DNA of 64,000 bases. Source: CAMCTV01 sp964420985 (GTDB lineage: Bacteria; Bacteroidota; Bacteroidia; Flavobacteriales_D; Sanyastnellaceae). The position numbers and the translations under genes were made by a program. This document shows, one piece after another, positions 1 to 9,083 of this stretch (the stretch's first letter is position 1; each line of letters starts with the position of its first letter). The notes beneath the pieces were generated by a model, which was not told the DNA's origin, ran no database searches, and worked only from the letters and a program-made list of their open reading frames with translations. The stretch lies in contig CAYQUT010000006.1 of assembly GCA_964420985.1 (NCBI GenBank), positions 62,001 to 126,000 of the forward strand. Direction: 5' to 3'.

Positions 1-397
1 TGCCCTTTTCGTATAATTCGGAAACATATTGCGCTTTGACAGCATCAAAGTCATCCAAATACAATTGGCTTACCTCAAGGTTTACCCCAACGTTGCCTAT
101 TCTCTTTTTGTAATCTTCCGCTTCTAAGTATGAGTATACGGCCTCTTTGGCGGAACCCATCATTTTTTTTCTGTTGAATTCAGCCAATTTTTGATTCAAT
201 ACGCTTTGTCCAGTTCTTTTCATACCCACTTGAGCCTCGATGTAAGATCGCTTGCGCATGAGCGCTGCGTAATAGCTGTTGGCGGCTTCAGTGCTTAATC
301 CCGAGGCTTCCTGTTTGGTGCCTAGTTTGGTGTAGTACTTGGGCCCTTTACATGAGGCAAATGACAGAGCAATGAGAAGGAAAAGAAGAAAGCGCAT
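1..397 (-). CDS. Putative lipoprotein, 3' end cut off by the window edge
   Basis: The reading frame starts at the ATG complementary to 395-397 and runs off the left edge, so only about 132 residues are visible. The N-terminus MRFLLFLLIALSFASC is a clear lipoprotein signal with the lipobox Cys at residue 16. The rest is charged and helical, with repeated Ala/Tyr/Lys-rich segments (SYYAALMRKRSYIEA, EAVYSYLEAEDYKKR) that resemble tetratricopeptide-type helices. It lies 6 bp after the stop of the DUF4476 gene on the same strand, so the two are probably co-transcribed. I do not recognise the family. The function is unknown; a periplasmic or outer-membrane scaffold role is only a guess. Confidence 0.75.
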   Translation of the reverse strand, partial: MRFLLFLLIALSFASCKGPKYYTKLGTKQEASGLSTEAANSYYAALMRKRSYIEAQVGMKRTGQSVLNQKLAEFNRKKMMGSAKEAVYSYLEAEDYKKRIGNVGVNLEVSQLYLDDFDAVKAQYVSELYEKG

Positions 398-403
398 AGT
401 AGA

Positions 404-1450
404 TTACTTAGTGATGTTTTGATTCAATTCTTCGATAGAACTTTCGAATTCAAATGCATCATTCACGATGAAATAATTTTGAGGATCAACACAACGTTTG
501 TGGGCAAATGAAGCGTAAGTAACACGGTCTGTTTCGAAATCAAAAAGCATAGTCAACTCTTTGATTTGTTGTGCGGTCAAACAGTTGGTTTGTGTGATTT
601 GCTTGGCTGTTGTCATTTTGCTGTCCGAGAAGCTTTTTGAAGAAATACTAGATTTGGCTTGATTGAAGCTAGACGCGGACATGGCCATGCCGCAATTTCC
701 TTGCACTGCTGGTTGTGCTTGCGGCTGTGCTTGTGGCTTGGATGCAGGACGCGTTTGCGTTTGCTCGTAACCACCAGATGTTGTTGTTGTGGTGGTTGTT
801 GTAGTGGTGGTATGGCTTTCTTCAATGTCCATTCCGTCTGTAGGAATGGTCATGTTGATTCCCATATTCATCCCATCTACATTCATATTGATGCCGACAG
901 TCTCCGACTTTGGTTTGGGTTTTCCGTTGGTAGTAGTGGTTACAGTGGTGGTGGTTTTTTGGGTAGTTCCACCATTGACATTGGTATTCATACCTTGGTC
1001 ATTGACGTTCATGTTAATGTTCACATTGCCCAGTGTCGTGGGTTCTGCTTCTGGTTCAGGTTCGACATTTCCGCCCTCATGGTAAATTACCGTTTCGCTA
1101 TCCACTTTGTATTGTGCTTCAAGAGGTCTTTCAGAAAAATAACGCAATGCGTAACCGTTTTTCACAAGCTTGATTTTGTAAGTAACCTCAACGCCGTATT
1201 TCACAGCAAAGTTATTGTTGGTGAAATCTGGCAATGTAGCATCAACAAAATCTACACGTGCTTGATAGAATTCAGAAGTGAGGCCCTTGAGTTTAAGATT
1301 GGTTTTAGGATCTTCATTCATCAACTCACCATTCAGGTAAAGATGAAATTTCTCTCCGTTTTCAGCATACACTACCGCGTCGGCTGTTAAAGATTGTGCC
1401 CAAAGCACGGGTGAGGCAATCACCATTAATGCGCATAAAATATGTTTCAT
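404..1450 (-). CDS. Secreted DUF4476-domain protein with Thr/Asn low-complexity linker
   Basis: The frame is open well upstream, but ATG 1450 is chosen because it gives a clean signal peptide (MKHILCALMVIASPVLWAQ). The mature protein has an N-terminal beta-rich part (about residues 20-120), a central low-complexity linker with Asn/Met-rich stretches (NVNINMNV, GINMNVDG) and runs of up to eleven threonines, and a C-terminal DUF4476 domain (about 250-348). That domain is recognised from its pattern of an SFNQAK-like start, LTAQQIKELTMLFDFETDR, and VDPQNYFIVNDAFEFESS. DUF4476 is common in Bacteroidota and has no known function. It is followed 6 bp later by the lipoprotein gene. The Thr runs are encoded by imperfect ACN repeats that could vary in length. 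Confidence 0.85.
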   Translation of the reverse strand: MKHILCALMVIASPVLWAQSLTADAVVYAENGEKFHLYLNGELMNEDPKTNLKLKGLTSEFYQARVDFVDATLPDFTNNNFAVKYGVEVTYKIKLVKNGYALRYFSERPLEAQYKVDSETVIYHEGGNVEPEPEAEPTTLGNVNINMNVNDQGMNTNVNGGTTQKTTTTVTTTTNGKPKPKSETVGINMNVDGMNMGINMTIPTDGMDIEESHTTTTTTTTTTTSGGYEQTQTRPASKPQAQPQAQPAVQGNCGMAMSASSFNQAKSSISSKSFSDSKMTTAKQITQTNCLTAQQIKELTMLFDFETDRVTYASFAHKRCVDPQNYFIVNDAFEFESSIEELNQNITK

Positions 1451-1563
1451 AACAACTTTGTTAGGTGGTAAATTTAATTCATTTTTGCCCAAGATAAATT
1501 CCGTGCCAAATTTTCTCATTATTTTTAGTAATGTTGCGTCATCGGAATGGAAAAAATAGGAGC

Positions 1564-2883
1564 ATGAAAAGAAGGATATTGATTTTGGGGGCGGGCAGGA
1601 GCAGTACGCATTTAATCGAGTATTTGATTCAAAAACAGGCGGAGTGGAATATTCATTTGCGCGTAGGTGATGCAACATTGGCATTTGCAGCAGACAAGGT
1701 GGGTGACGCAGTGGAGGCAGAAATTTTTGAGCTCGATGCCAATGATGAAAATCAATTGGTGAATGAAGTTGCAAAATCAGACTTGGTGATTTCCATGCTT
1801 CCTGCATTTATGCACATCACCGTAGGGAGAATTTGTTTGGATCTGGGAAAGCACTTGATTACACCCAGTTATGTTTCTTCTGAAATGAAAGCTTTACATG
1901 AAGAGGCACAATCAAAAGGATTGTATTTCCTGAATGAAATGGGTGTCGATCCAGGAATTGATCACATGTCGGCAATGCGCATCATCCAAAATCTGAAAAA
2001 CCGAGGATGCAATATCAAGTCGTTTTATAGTTTAACCGGCGGATTGATTGCACCCGCATCGGATAATAATCCATGGAATTACAAGGTTACCTGGAATCCA
2101 AGGAATATAGTGATGGCCGGCTCAGGATCCCCAGCGCACTTTAGACATCAGGCAAAAGATAAATTGATTCCTTATCATCGGTTGTTTGCGGAATTAATGG
2201 AAATCGAAATTCCCCAATATGGAATGTTTGAAGGATATCCCAACCGCGATTCCATGTCATATGAGGAATTGTATGGACTGCATGGTATTGCGACTTTGTA
2301 CAGGGGGACTCTGAGAAGAAAGGGTTTTTGTGAGGCTTGGAATGTATTGGTGCAATTGGGAATGACTGATGATACGCGCATCATGGATTGGAGAGATAAA
2401 ACCATGTCGGACTTCACTCAAGTTTTTTTGCCAGAAAACTCAAAACAATATTTGACCACATTGACCCATTCAGATGTGCTTTTTAAACTTCAGTGGTTGG
2501 GACTTTGGGATATCACACCTGTTCCCATTAAAAAGGGAAGTCCTGCCCAAGTCATACAGGCATTGATTGAAGAACGCTGGGCGTTAGATCCTCAGGATAG
2601 AGATATGATTGCGATGTGTCACATTTTTGAATTTGAAGAGAATGGACAATCAAAGAAATTGATGTCGTTTATGGTGAATGAAGGTCAAGATGCCAAGCAT
2701 ACGGCTATGTCGGCAACCGTTGGTCTTCCAATGGCTCTTTCGGTTCCCTACATTTTGGACGGAGTTTGGAAGAATAAAGGAGTGGTATGGCCATTACACG
2801 CCGAGATTTACGAGACTATTTTGTCTGCGCTTTCAGAATTGGGGGTTCATTTTTTAGAGCAAGAGTTTGAAGTTGAACATTAG
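1564..2883 (+). CDS. Saccharopine dehydrogenase family protein
   Basis: A 439-residue protein of the LYS9-like saccharopine dehydrogenase family, which interconverts saccharopine with glutamate and 2-aminoadipate semialdehyde using NAD(P). The N-terminal Rossmann motif is LILGAGRSSTHLIEYL. The family sequence MGVDPGIDHMSAMRII lies near residue 130, and the C-terminal saccharopine-binding domain follows. ATG 1564 is preferred over ATG 1531 because homologous proteins begin directly before the Rossmann strand; a short AGGAG sits just before it. No other lysine-catabolism gene is adjacent. Its stop overlaps the start of the next gene by 17 bp. The family call is firm; the in vivo substrate is inferred from the family. 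Confidence 0.88.
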   Translation: MKRRILILGAGRSSTHLIEYLIQKQAEWNIHLRVGDATLAFAADKVGDAVEAEIFELDANDENQLVNEVAKSDLVISMLPAFMHITVGRICLDLGKHLITPSYVSSEMKALHEEAQSKGLYFLNEMGVDPGIDHMSAMRIIQNLKNRGCNIKSFYSLTGGLIAPASDNNPWNYKVTWNPRNIVMAGSGSPAHFRHQAKDKLIPYHRLFAELMEIEIPQYGMFEGYPNRDSMSYEELYGLHGIATLYRGTLRRKGFCEAWNVLVQLGMTDDTRIMDWRDKTMSDFTQVFLPENSKQYLTTLTHSDVLFKLQWLGLWDITPVPIKKGSPAQVIQALIEERWALDPQDRDMIAMCHIFEFEENGQSKKLMSFMVNEGQDAKHTAMSATVGLPMALSVPYILDGVWKNKGVVWPLHAEIYETILSALSELGVHFLEQEFEVEH

Positions 2884-3394
2884 AATAGTTATTACATTTT
2901 TGTTTTTTAGTGCAAAATTATGTGCTCAGTTTCCCGATGCTCCAAGTTTTAAAATTCATGATTGGAAAACAGAACAGTCATTTGATCTTGCCCAAGATAC
3001 AGTGAGGGCCGTTTCAAAATGGCTATGTGAAACCCCAATATCATGGCAGTATGATATTAGAAGTTCTGCAAATGTTTACGTTTTAAATTGGATGACCAAT
3101 CACCCCACAAGAAAATGGGAATTAGAAACCAAATGTTTTGGTCCTTTAAATGATCATCTTGAGTTGCTTTATGCTTTCTTACAAGCCAATCTGTATTTTA
3201 CCTTGGTTTATGAAAAGTCAAGTCAATTGTCACGAGACGTTTTTGTCATGCAAGTTTTAAGTAAGAAAATTCTTTGGAGTGATCAATTCAAAGGCCAAAG
3301 GGATTGGCAAGATTTGACAAAATCAGTGGAAAAAGGCAGAGAAAAAAAGTATCTGACCCAATGCAGTAGTAAAACAAAACAGCCCATTGGGTAG
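2867..3394 (+). CDS. Hypothetical secreted protein
   Basis: A 175-residue protein that I do not recognise. It begins with a signal-peptide-like segment (NIRIVITFLFFSAKLCAQ) followed by a Trp- and Tyr-rich soluble part with the motif SWQYDIRSSANVYVLNWM and a basic C-terminus. The only available starts are TTG codons (2867 or 2873), inside the 3' end of the saccharopine dehydrogenase gene, so translation is probably coupled to it. It ends 10 bp before ispH. Its position between two conserved enzymes and the signal peptide suggest a real periplasmic or surface protein, but nothing points to a function. Confidence 0.65.
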   Translation: MKLNIRIVITFLFFSAKLCAQFPDAPSFKIHDWKTEQSFDLAQDTVRAVSKWLCETPISWQYDIRSSANVYVLNWMTNHPTRKWELETKCFGPLNDHLELLYAFLQANLYFTLVYEKSSQLSRDVFVMQVLSKKILWSDQFKGQRDWQDLTKSVEKGREKKYLTQCSSKTKQPIG

Positions 3395-3404
3395 TTAATT
3401 CGTT

Positions 3405-4613
3405 ATGAAAAAATTTCAGATACCCGAGCAGTTTAAATCATCTTTCACCGGAAAAGTCAAAATGTGGAGAAAGCAGAATGATCCGCGTAAAAAAGACTTT
3501 ACTCCTAGCATCATTCCGATTGGAGACAGAGAGTGGATATTCCCAAGGCATATGGGTTTTTGTTACGGTGTAGAAAATGCAATTGAAATTGCTTTCAAGG
3601 CGGTTGAGGAGAATCAAGGAAAACGCGTTTTTCTATTGGGGGAGATGATCCACAATCCAGCGGTGAATCAGGATTTATTGTCCATGGGGGTTAAGTTTAT
3701 CATGGATACTTCAGGGAATCGTCTGATGGATTGGAATGAATTGAATGCGGAGGATATTGTCATTACACCAGCCTTTGGAACAACACTGGAAATTGAGCAG
3801 CAATTGCAAGAGAGAGGTGTTGATGTGAAACGTTACAACACTACTTGTCCATTTGTAGAAAAAGTTTGGAAGAGATCTGGTGAAATTGGACAAGAAGGTT
3901 TCACCATCATCATTCATGGAAAGTACAAACATGAGGAAACCAGAGCAACCTTTTCCCACAGCAATCAACACGCAAAAAGTGTTATCATCAGGAATCTCTC
4001 TGAGGCCGCATTATTGGCCAAATATATACGTGGTGAGGAAAATTATCATCAGTTTTATATCGATTTTAAAGGTAAGTACAGTGAAGGATTTGATCCAACC
4101 ATTGACTTAAAGAAATTGGGTGTTGTGAATCAAACAACCATGTTGGCTTCAGAGACTGAGGAGATTTCACAATATCTTAGAGACGTTGTTACCAAAGCCA
4201 ACGGGGAAGCAGCCTTTGCTGATACCCGTGATACCCTGTGCTATGCGACAAATGATAACCAAGATGCGGCGATGCAATTGCTTGAAACAGGGGCGGATGT
4301 CGCCTTTATCATTGGAGGGCACAACTCTTCCAACACGTATCAATTGGCCATTATTTTGTCTGAGAAAATTAGAACTTTTTTCATTCAGTCTTCTGACGAT
4401 TTAAATGAAGATAATGTTTGTTTTTTAAATCTTAAAACCATGGAGCAAGAAGTGCAAGATTGGAATGATGATTGGAAATTTTGGAAGAAGATAGTCATTG
4501 CCAGTGGAGCGTCTTGCCCTGACACGTTGGTAGATGAGGTGGTAGAGAAGTTGTGTCAAATAACCAACACCACATTAGATAAAGAGAAAGTTTTAGCGGA
4601 ATGGATGAAGTGA
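3405..4613 (+). CDS. ispH: 4-hydroxy-3-methylbut-2-enyl diphosphate reductase
   Basis: IspH performs the last step of the methylerythritol phosphate pathway, reducing HMBPP to IPP and DMAPP with a [4Fe-4S] cluster. The three cluster cysteines are visible in HMGFCYGVENAIE, NTTCPFVEKVW and ASGASCPDTLVDE. The substrate-binding segments GKYKHEETRATFSHS and NQTTMLASETEE are also present. At 402 residues it is the long form seen in Bacteroidota, with an N-terminal extension of about 45 residues and internal insertions compared with the roughly 310-residue proteobacterial enzyme. The mutL start lies 13 bp inside its 3' end, implying a shared transcript. Confidence 0.96.
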   Translation: MKKFQIPEQFKSSFTGKVKMWRKQNDPRKKDFTPSIIPIGDREWIFPRHMGFCYGVENAIEIAFKAVEENQGKRVFLLGEMIHNPAVNQDLLSMGVKFIMDTSGNRLMDWNELNAEDIVITPAFGTTLEIEQQLQERGVDVKRYNTTCPFVEKVWKRSGEIGQEGFTIIIHGKYKHEETRATFSHSNQHAKSVIIRNLSEAALLAKYIRGEENYHQFYIDFKGKYSEGFDPTIDLKKLGVVNQTTMLASETEEISQYLRDVVTKANGEAAFADTRDTLCYATNDNQDAAMQLLETGADVAFIIGGHNSSNTYQLAIILSEKIRTFFIQSSDDLNEDNVCFLNLKTMEQEVQDWNDDWKFWKKIVIASGASCPDTLVDEVVEKLCQITNTTLDKEKVLAEWMK

Positions 4614-6391
4614 GAAATGTGATTTATAAGTTACCTGATCAGATTGCCAATCAAATCGCAGCAGGGGAGGTTGTACAGCGCCCAGGTTCTGTTGTCAAGG
4701 AGTTGATAGAGAATGCGGTGGATGCCCATTCAACTTGCATCAAAGTGGTCATCAAGGACGCCGGTAAAACGCTGATTTATGTCGAGGACAATGGAGATGG
4801 GATGTCCCATGCGGATGCACTCCTGTGTTTTGAAAGACATGCAACAAGTAAACTGAAAACGGCAGAAGATTTATTCAAAATAGCAACCAAGGGTTTCCGC
4901 GGGGAAGCCCTGGCCAGTATTGCAGCCATTTCACAGGTGGAGATGATTACCAAAAAGGAGGGAAGTGAGCTGGCCACTAAGGTAATCATTGAAGGTAACG
5001 AGACAAAGGAACACGAAGTGTGTGCGGGTAACAAGGGTACTCAATTTTCAGTGAAGCATTTATTCTATAATGTTCCAGCACGACGTTATTTTCTGAAGTC
5101 TGATAGCATAGAATGGAAGCACATTGTTGAGGAGTTTATTCGTGTAGCACTTGTTCATCCGGAAGTTGAGATGATTCTTGAACACAACGATTCCGTTGAG
5201 ATGCACCTTCCTGCGGGACCGTTGAGACAACGAATTGTAAAGGTGATGGGATCGAAGTTTCAAGATTGGCTTGTTCCCATTGACGAGGAAACCCATTGGT
5301 TGAAGATAAAAGGTTTTGTTGTCAAGCCTGAGGGAGCCAAGAAGTCAAGGGGAGATCAATACTTTTTTGTCAATAATAGATTTATAAAGAACAGTTATTT
5401 GCACCATGCTGTGCAAACTATTTTCAATCCCAATATTCCAGATGGATATTTTGCGGGTTACTTCATTCAATTGGAATTGGACAGCAGTTTGATTGATGTC
5501 AATATACACCCGACCAAAACCGAAATTAAATTTCAAGATGAGCGTTCAGTTTATGCCATACTGCATGCTGCAACAAGGCGAGCATTGGGTATTCATAATG
5601 CCCTGCCTTCATTGGATTTTGATCAATCAGGTAATTACGTAACTCCTGTTCATTCGGGAACGGAAATAAAAGTCCCGAGTACCGGAGTCACCGGCAATTA
5701 CAATCCTTTTGGCCCATCTGCTGCTAAGCGTGATGTTGTTCAAGAATGGCTGCAATTGCAGGCAGAAATGCATCAATCGGTAAAAGAGGTGCAGTTAAGT
5801 GGCCAACGAAGTTTAAATGATGATTTTCAGAGTGAATTGGAAATTAAGCCCATTCAGCTTTTTAAAAAGTGGATTGTATTTGAGTACAACGATGAAATGT
5901 GGATGGTAGATCAGGCCAAAGCACATCAGCAGGTGATTTTTGAGTCTATGATGAGTAAGCCTTTGCAAATTCAGTCTCAGACCTTGCTAGAACCTTTTGT
6001 TTTGGATTTGGGAGAGAAAAAAAAGTCTATTTTTAAAGAAGTTGAGCCCTGCTTGACAACATTAGGATTTGTCTGGGAACTGCATGACAATCAGTGCAGC
6101 TTTACAGCTATGCCTGTACTGTCCAATCAGCATGAAGGTCAGGAGTGGTTGATGGATATTTTTGATGATTGGTTAGATGGATACGAGCGAGTAGAATCGG
6201 CACAAGCCTTGTGGACTTGGAAGAAGGCAAAGGGTGAGAGTATTCGAAATGGTCAATTTTTGACCGTGCCAGAAATGAGAGAGTTGGTCTTTGATTTACT
6301 GAAATGTGAGAATCCATTTTTTAATCCTGACCATAAAAAGATTATTTTTAAAGTCAATTCCCAACAAATTCAAAAAGCTTTTGTCTTATGA
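4601..6391 (+). CDS. mutL: DNA mismatch repair protein MutL
   Basis: A GHKL ATPase that links MutS mismatch recognition to strand removal. N-terminal ATPase motifs are clear: ANQIAAGEVVQRP, ELIENAVDAHS, VEDNGDGM and TKGFRGEALASIAA, followed by the transducer domain with VNNRFIKN and DVNIHPTKTEIKF. A variable linker covers about residues 345-420 and a C-terminal dimerisation domain ends the protein. The place of the usual endonuclease motif DQHA(X)2E(X)4E reads DQAKAHQQVIFE from D437, and the CPHGRP zinc site reads NPDHKK, so metal-dependent nicking is probably absent. It overlaps ispH by 13 bp and the first rhomboid gene by 4 bp. Confidence 0.96.
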   Translation: MDEVRNVIYKLPDQIANQIAAGEVVQRPGSVVKELIENAVDAHSTCIKVVIKDAGKTLIYVEDNGDGMSHADALLCFERHATSKLKTAEDLFKIATKGFRGEALASIAAISQVEMITKKEGSELATKVIIEGNETKEHEVCAGNKGTQFSVKHLFYNVPARRYFLKSDSIEWKHIVEEFIRVALVHPEVEMILEHNDSVEMHLPAGPLRQRIVKVMGSKFQDWLVPIDEETHWLKIKGFVVKPEGAKKSRGDQYFFVNNRFIKNSYLHHAVQTIFNPNIPDGYFAGYFIQLELDSSLIDVNIHPTKTEIKFQDERSVYAILHAATRRALGIHNALPSLDFDQSGNYVTPVHSGTEIKVPSTGVTGNYNPFGPSAAKRDVVQEWLQLQAEMHQSVKEVQLSGQRSLNDDFQSELEIKPIQLFKKWIVFEYNDEMWMVDQAKAHQQVIFESMMSKPLQIQSQTLLEPFVLDLGEKKKSIFKEVEPCLTTLGFVWELHDNQCSFTAMPVLSNQHEGQEWLMDIFDDWLDGYERVESAQALWTWKKAKGESIRNGQFLTVPEMRELVFDLLKCENPFFNPDHKKIIFKVNSQQIQKAFVL

Positions 6392-7104
6392 GATCAGCAA
6401 CGCCCATAGTAAAGAATATTATCATCATCAATGTTCTTTTTTTTCTGGGATCAATGGCTATTCCAGGCCTAGATCACTTCTTTTCGGGCTATTATTGGTC
6501 CAGTCCTAATTTTCAACCCTGGCAAATCATTACCCATATGTTTATGCATGCGGGCGTTGGACATATTTTTTTCAATATGTATGGTCTTTACCTTTTCGGT
6601 AGTGCTTTGGAGAATTACTGGGGTTCAAAACGATTCCTAACCTATTATATCATATCTGGTTTAGGTGCTTTTGTTTTGCACAATGCGATGACTTATTATG
6701 AATTGTCCCAGATCGTTCCGCAATTGAGCCCAGGGGATTGGGATATGGTCAGGGCAGAAGGAGCGAATGCCATACAAGAGGGAAAAAACTTCATTGACCC
6801 TCTCATGCGTAAGGCCAATTCTGTTTTGAATACGGGGATGGTTGGGGCCAGTGGTGCGGTTTTTGGAATTTTGTTGGCTTTTGGAATGTTGTTTCCCAAT
6901 ACAGAGTTGATGCTCCTTTTCCCGCCCATTCCACTCAAAGCAAAATGGTTGGTTTTTGGTTATGGCGCTTTGGAATTGTATTCAGCTGTTCAGGCCAACC
7001 CCGGTGATAACGTCGCGCATTTTGCCCATCTGGGAGGCATGATTTCTGGTTATATCTTATTAAAATATTGGCAAAACAACACAGTTGATAATCACTGGCG
7101 ATGA
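6388..7104 (+). CDS. Rhomboid family intramembrane serine protease
   Basis: A 238-residue polytopic membrane protease of the rhomboid family. The catalytic serine lies in GASGAVFGILLAFG, the catalytic histidine in NVAHFAHLGGMISG, and the oxyanion-hole His and Asn in HAGVGHIFFNMYGL. A charged insertion of about 45 residues (around residues 105-150) separates two membrane helices. It starts inside the last codons of mutL (ATGA-type overlap) and overlaps the second rhomboid gene by 4 bp. The active site is complete. The substrates are unknown, and no candidate is obvious next to it. Confidence 0.93.
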   Translation: MRSATPIVKNIIIINVLFFLGSMAIPGLDHFFSGYYWSSPNFQPWQIITHMFMHAGVGHIFFNMYGLYLFGSALENYWGSKRFLTYYIISGLGAFVLHNAMTYYELSQIVPQLSPGDWDMVRAEGANAIQEGKNFIDPLMRKANSVLNTGMVGASGAVFGILLAFGMLFPNTELMLLFPPIPLKAKWLVFGYGALELYSAVQANPGDNVAHFAHLGGMISGYILLKYWQNNTVDNHWR

Positions 7105-7877
7105 ATTTTTTGATGCGCTTTCAAGTAAATAGATGGATTGCGGCCTTTACGGTTGTCTTTGTAATATTTCATTTTGGTTTATTGTTTTTTGACACAACAT
7201 CCGATAGGTTGATATCATGGTTTGGTTTTCCGACATCATTGAGTATTGGGTTGGAGCATCCATGGTCAATTGTCACGCATTTCTTTATTCACGTAAGCTT
7301 AGGACATCTCCTTTTAAACGCAATGGTATTGTATTCACTTGGGCATTGGGTAGAAGAAGAAATGGGTGGGAGATATGTCAATCAATTGATTTTAGCTGGG
7401 GCGCTCATGGGTTTAGTCTGTTATGTCCTTTCTGGATTTTTGCAGGATGGTCACGATAGATTTTTGGTAGGGAGTTCGGCAGGAGCCATGGCGGTTATGG
7501 GCGCTCTCTTGGCTATTCAGCCCAAAAGAAAGGTGAGTTTTTTTGGTGTTGTTATCATTGAGGTGACTTGGTTGGTGATTTTTGTTGTGTTGATTGATTT
7601 GATTGGCATACGGCAAGGATGGAATGTAGGCGGACATTTGGCTCATTGGGGAGGATTATCAATGGGTTTTGCATTTGCGAAATTTTGGAATAGCGGAAAA
7701 ACGTCTAAAAACAAAGATTTTATTGTTCATCGTCGACCAAAAACAGATGATGAGTTCAATGAAGAAAGATTATTAAAGGAAAGGAAGTTGAACGCAATTT
7801 TGGATAAAATCAATCGTTCAGGTTTTGATAGTCTTTCTCAATCTGAGAAGGAATTTTTGAAAGAGCAAAGCAAATAA
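7101..7877 (+). CDS. Rhomboid family protease with C-terminal cytosolic tail (DUF6576-like)
   Basis: A second rhomboid, 258 residues. The catalytic serine motif is GSSAGAMAVMGALLA, the histidine lies in GGHLAHWGGLSMG, and HVSLGHLLLNAMVLYSLG supplies the helix-2 His and Asn. Unlike its neighbour it has a soluble tail of about 60 residues ending in ILDKINRSGFDSLSQSEKE, a short helical module common on Bacteroidota rhomboids (DUF6576, named from memory). Only limited sequence similarity to the first rhomboid is visible, so this is an old paralogue rather than a recent duplication. It is translationally coupled to the gene before it. Confidence 0.92.
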   Translation: MNFLMRFQVNRWIAAFTVVFVIFHFGLLFFDTTSDRLISWFGFPTSLSIGLEHPWSIVTHFFIHVSLGHLLLNAMVLYSLGHWVEEEMGGRYVNQLILAGALMGLVCYVLSGFLQDGHDRFLVGSSAGAMAVMGALLAIQPKRKVSFFGVVIIEVTWLVIFVVLIDLIGIRQGWNVGGHLAHWGGLSMGFAFAKFWNSGKTSKNKDFIVHRRPKTDDEFNEERLLKERKLNAILDKINRSGFDSLSQSEKEFLKEQSK

Positions 7878-7880
7878 AGG

Positions 7881-8981
7881 ATGGTTAGATCTCTCTATAA
7901 GTCTGTATTGGTGATTATGGCTTTTATCGCTTTGGCCTTATTGATACTGGGGTACTTGTCTTATTGGGTTCCTATTCACATATCCAGTCTTTTGCCATTT
8001 TTGGGTCTAATATTCCCCTTTGTCTATTTGGGAAATGTCTTGATGTGTTTTTTGATTTTTTTCTTGTGGCGTAAGCTCTTTTATTTTCACCTTGCATTAT
8101 TGATTTTGGGTTTGTTTTTTATGACAAATTATTGTCAATTGGACGGCATCCCATCATTTGAGGCTGACAGTGAGGATACATTTAAATTAATGACATGGAA
8201 TGTTAATTTGATGGGTTACAATGAGGTCAATCGTCAAGTGTCTTTAGAGTCCAATGCAGTGCGGGATTCCATGATCGCTGAAATAGCAAAGAAGTCACCA
8301 GATGTATTGGCTTTTCAGGAATTTTTGCAAACTCCAAAACAGAACCACATTGTTTTGATCAAAGAACGGCTGAACATGCCTTATCATCATGTTAAGTTCT
8401 CACACGCCAAATCGGGTAGAAGGAAATCAGGCGTGGTCATGTTTTCAAAGCTCCCCATTGTGAATAGCGGATATGTCCCATTTACAGGTAGGACCAACAA
8501 TTTTTGCATTTTTATCGATGTCAAAAAGGGAAATGACACACTTCGAATATACAATGTCCATTTTCAGAGTATCCGTTTTCAAATGAAGGATTATGATATT
8601 ATTGACCGTCAAAAGGAAGAGAAACAGGGCTGGTATCGCATAATTGATAAAATGCAACGAGCGTATGTTCAGCGAGAAGGGCAGGTTCACATTGTTCGGC
8701 AGCACACCAAGGATTGCCCATACCCATTTTGGATAGTAGGAGATTTTAATGATCCTCCACAGTCATACACCTATCACACAATGACTTCAGGAATGAAGGA
8801 TAGTTTCAAAGAGGCGGGTTGGGGGATATCTCCCACATATGTAGGAAGATTCCCCAATTTCAGGATAGATTATATATTATCTCCCAGAGAACAGTGGCGA
8901 ACATTAGAATATCATGTACCCGAGGTGAATTGGGTGGATCATCGACCGGTTTTTGCGGAGTTTTTTTTCGCCAATGATTGA
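7881..8981 (+). CDS. Membrane-anchored endonuclease/exonuclease/phosphatase family protein
   Basis: A 366-residue protein with three predicted N-terminal membrane helices (about residues 8-95) and a C-terminal EEP metal-dependent phosphoesterase fold. EEP motifs: TFKLMTWNVNLMGYN, DVLAFQEF (metal-binding Glu), WIVGDFNDPP and the terminal WVDHRPVFAEF with its catalytic Asp-His. The domain probably faces the periplasm. It starts 3 bp after the second rhomboid gene and is the last gene of the mutL-rhomboid-rhomboid run, an order I recall from other Flavobacteriia. The substrate could be nucleic acid, a phospholipid or an inositol-like phosphate and cannot be read from the sequence. Confidence 0.88.
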   Translation: MVRSLYKSVLVIMAFIALALLILGYLSYWVPIHISSLLPFLGLIFPFVYLGNVLMCFLIFFLWRKLFYFHLALLILGLFFMTNYCQLDGIPSFEADSEDTFKLMTWNVNLMGYNEVNRQVSLESNAVRDSMIAEIAKKSPDVLAFQEFLQTPKQNHIVLIKERLNMPYHHVKFSHAKSGRRKSGVVMFSKLPIVNSGYVPFTGRTNNFCIFIDVKKGNDTLRIYNVHFQSIRFQMKDYDIIDRQKEEKQGWYRIIDKMQRAYVQREGQVHIVRQHTKDCPYPFWIVGDFNDPPQSYTYHTMTSGMKDSFKEAGWGISPTYVGRFPNFRIDYILSPREQWRTLEYHVPEVNWVDHRPVFAEFFFAND

Positions 8982-9083
8982 CCTCATATGGAGATGCAAT
9001 AAACGGAAATTCATTGCTAAGAATTTAAGTGGAGTTTATGAGTAGCATTCAGTAAAAGCACCATAGTTAAACTGGGTGATTCA

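Noticed and set aside
659..1390. Long plus-strand open frame opposite the DUF4476 gene, rich in Val, Cys and His
   Set aside because: It is the antisense of the Thr/Asn-rich coding region; composition is that of a shadow and no start context or domain is present.
8982..9083. Possible older remnants of the GIY-YIG cassette beyond copy 1
   Set aside because: No further match to the tRNA, terminator or GIY-YIG gene could be seen on either strand.
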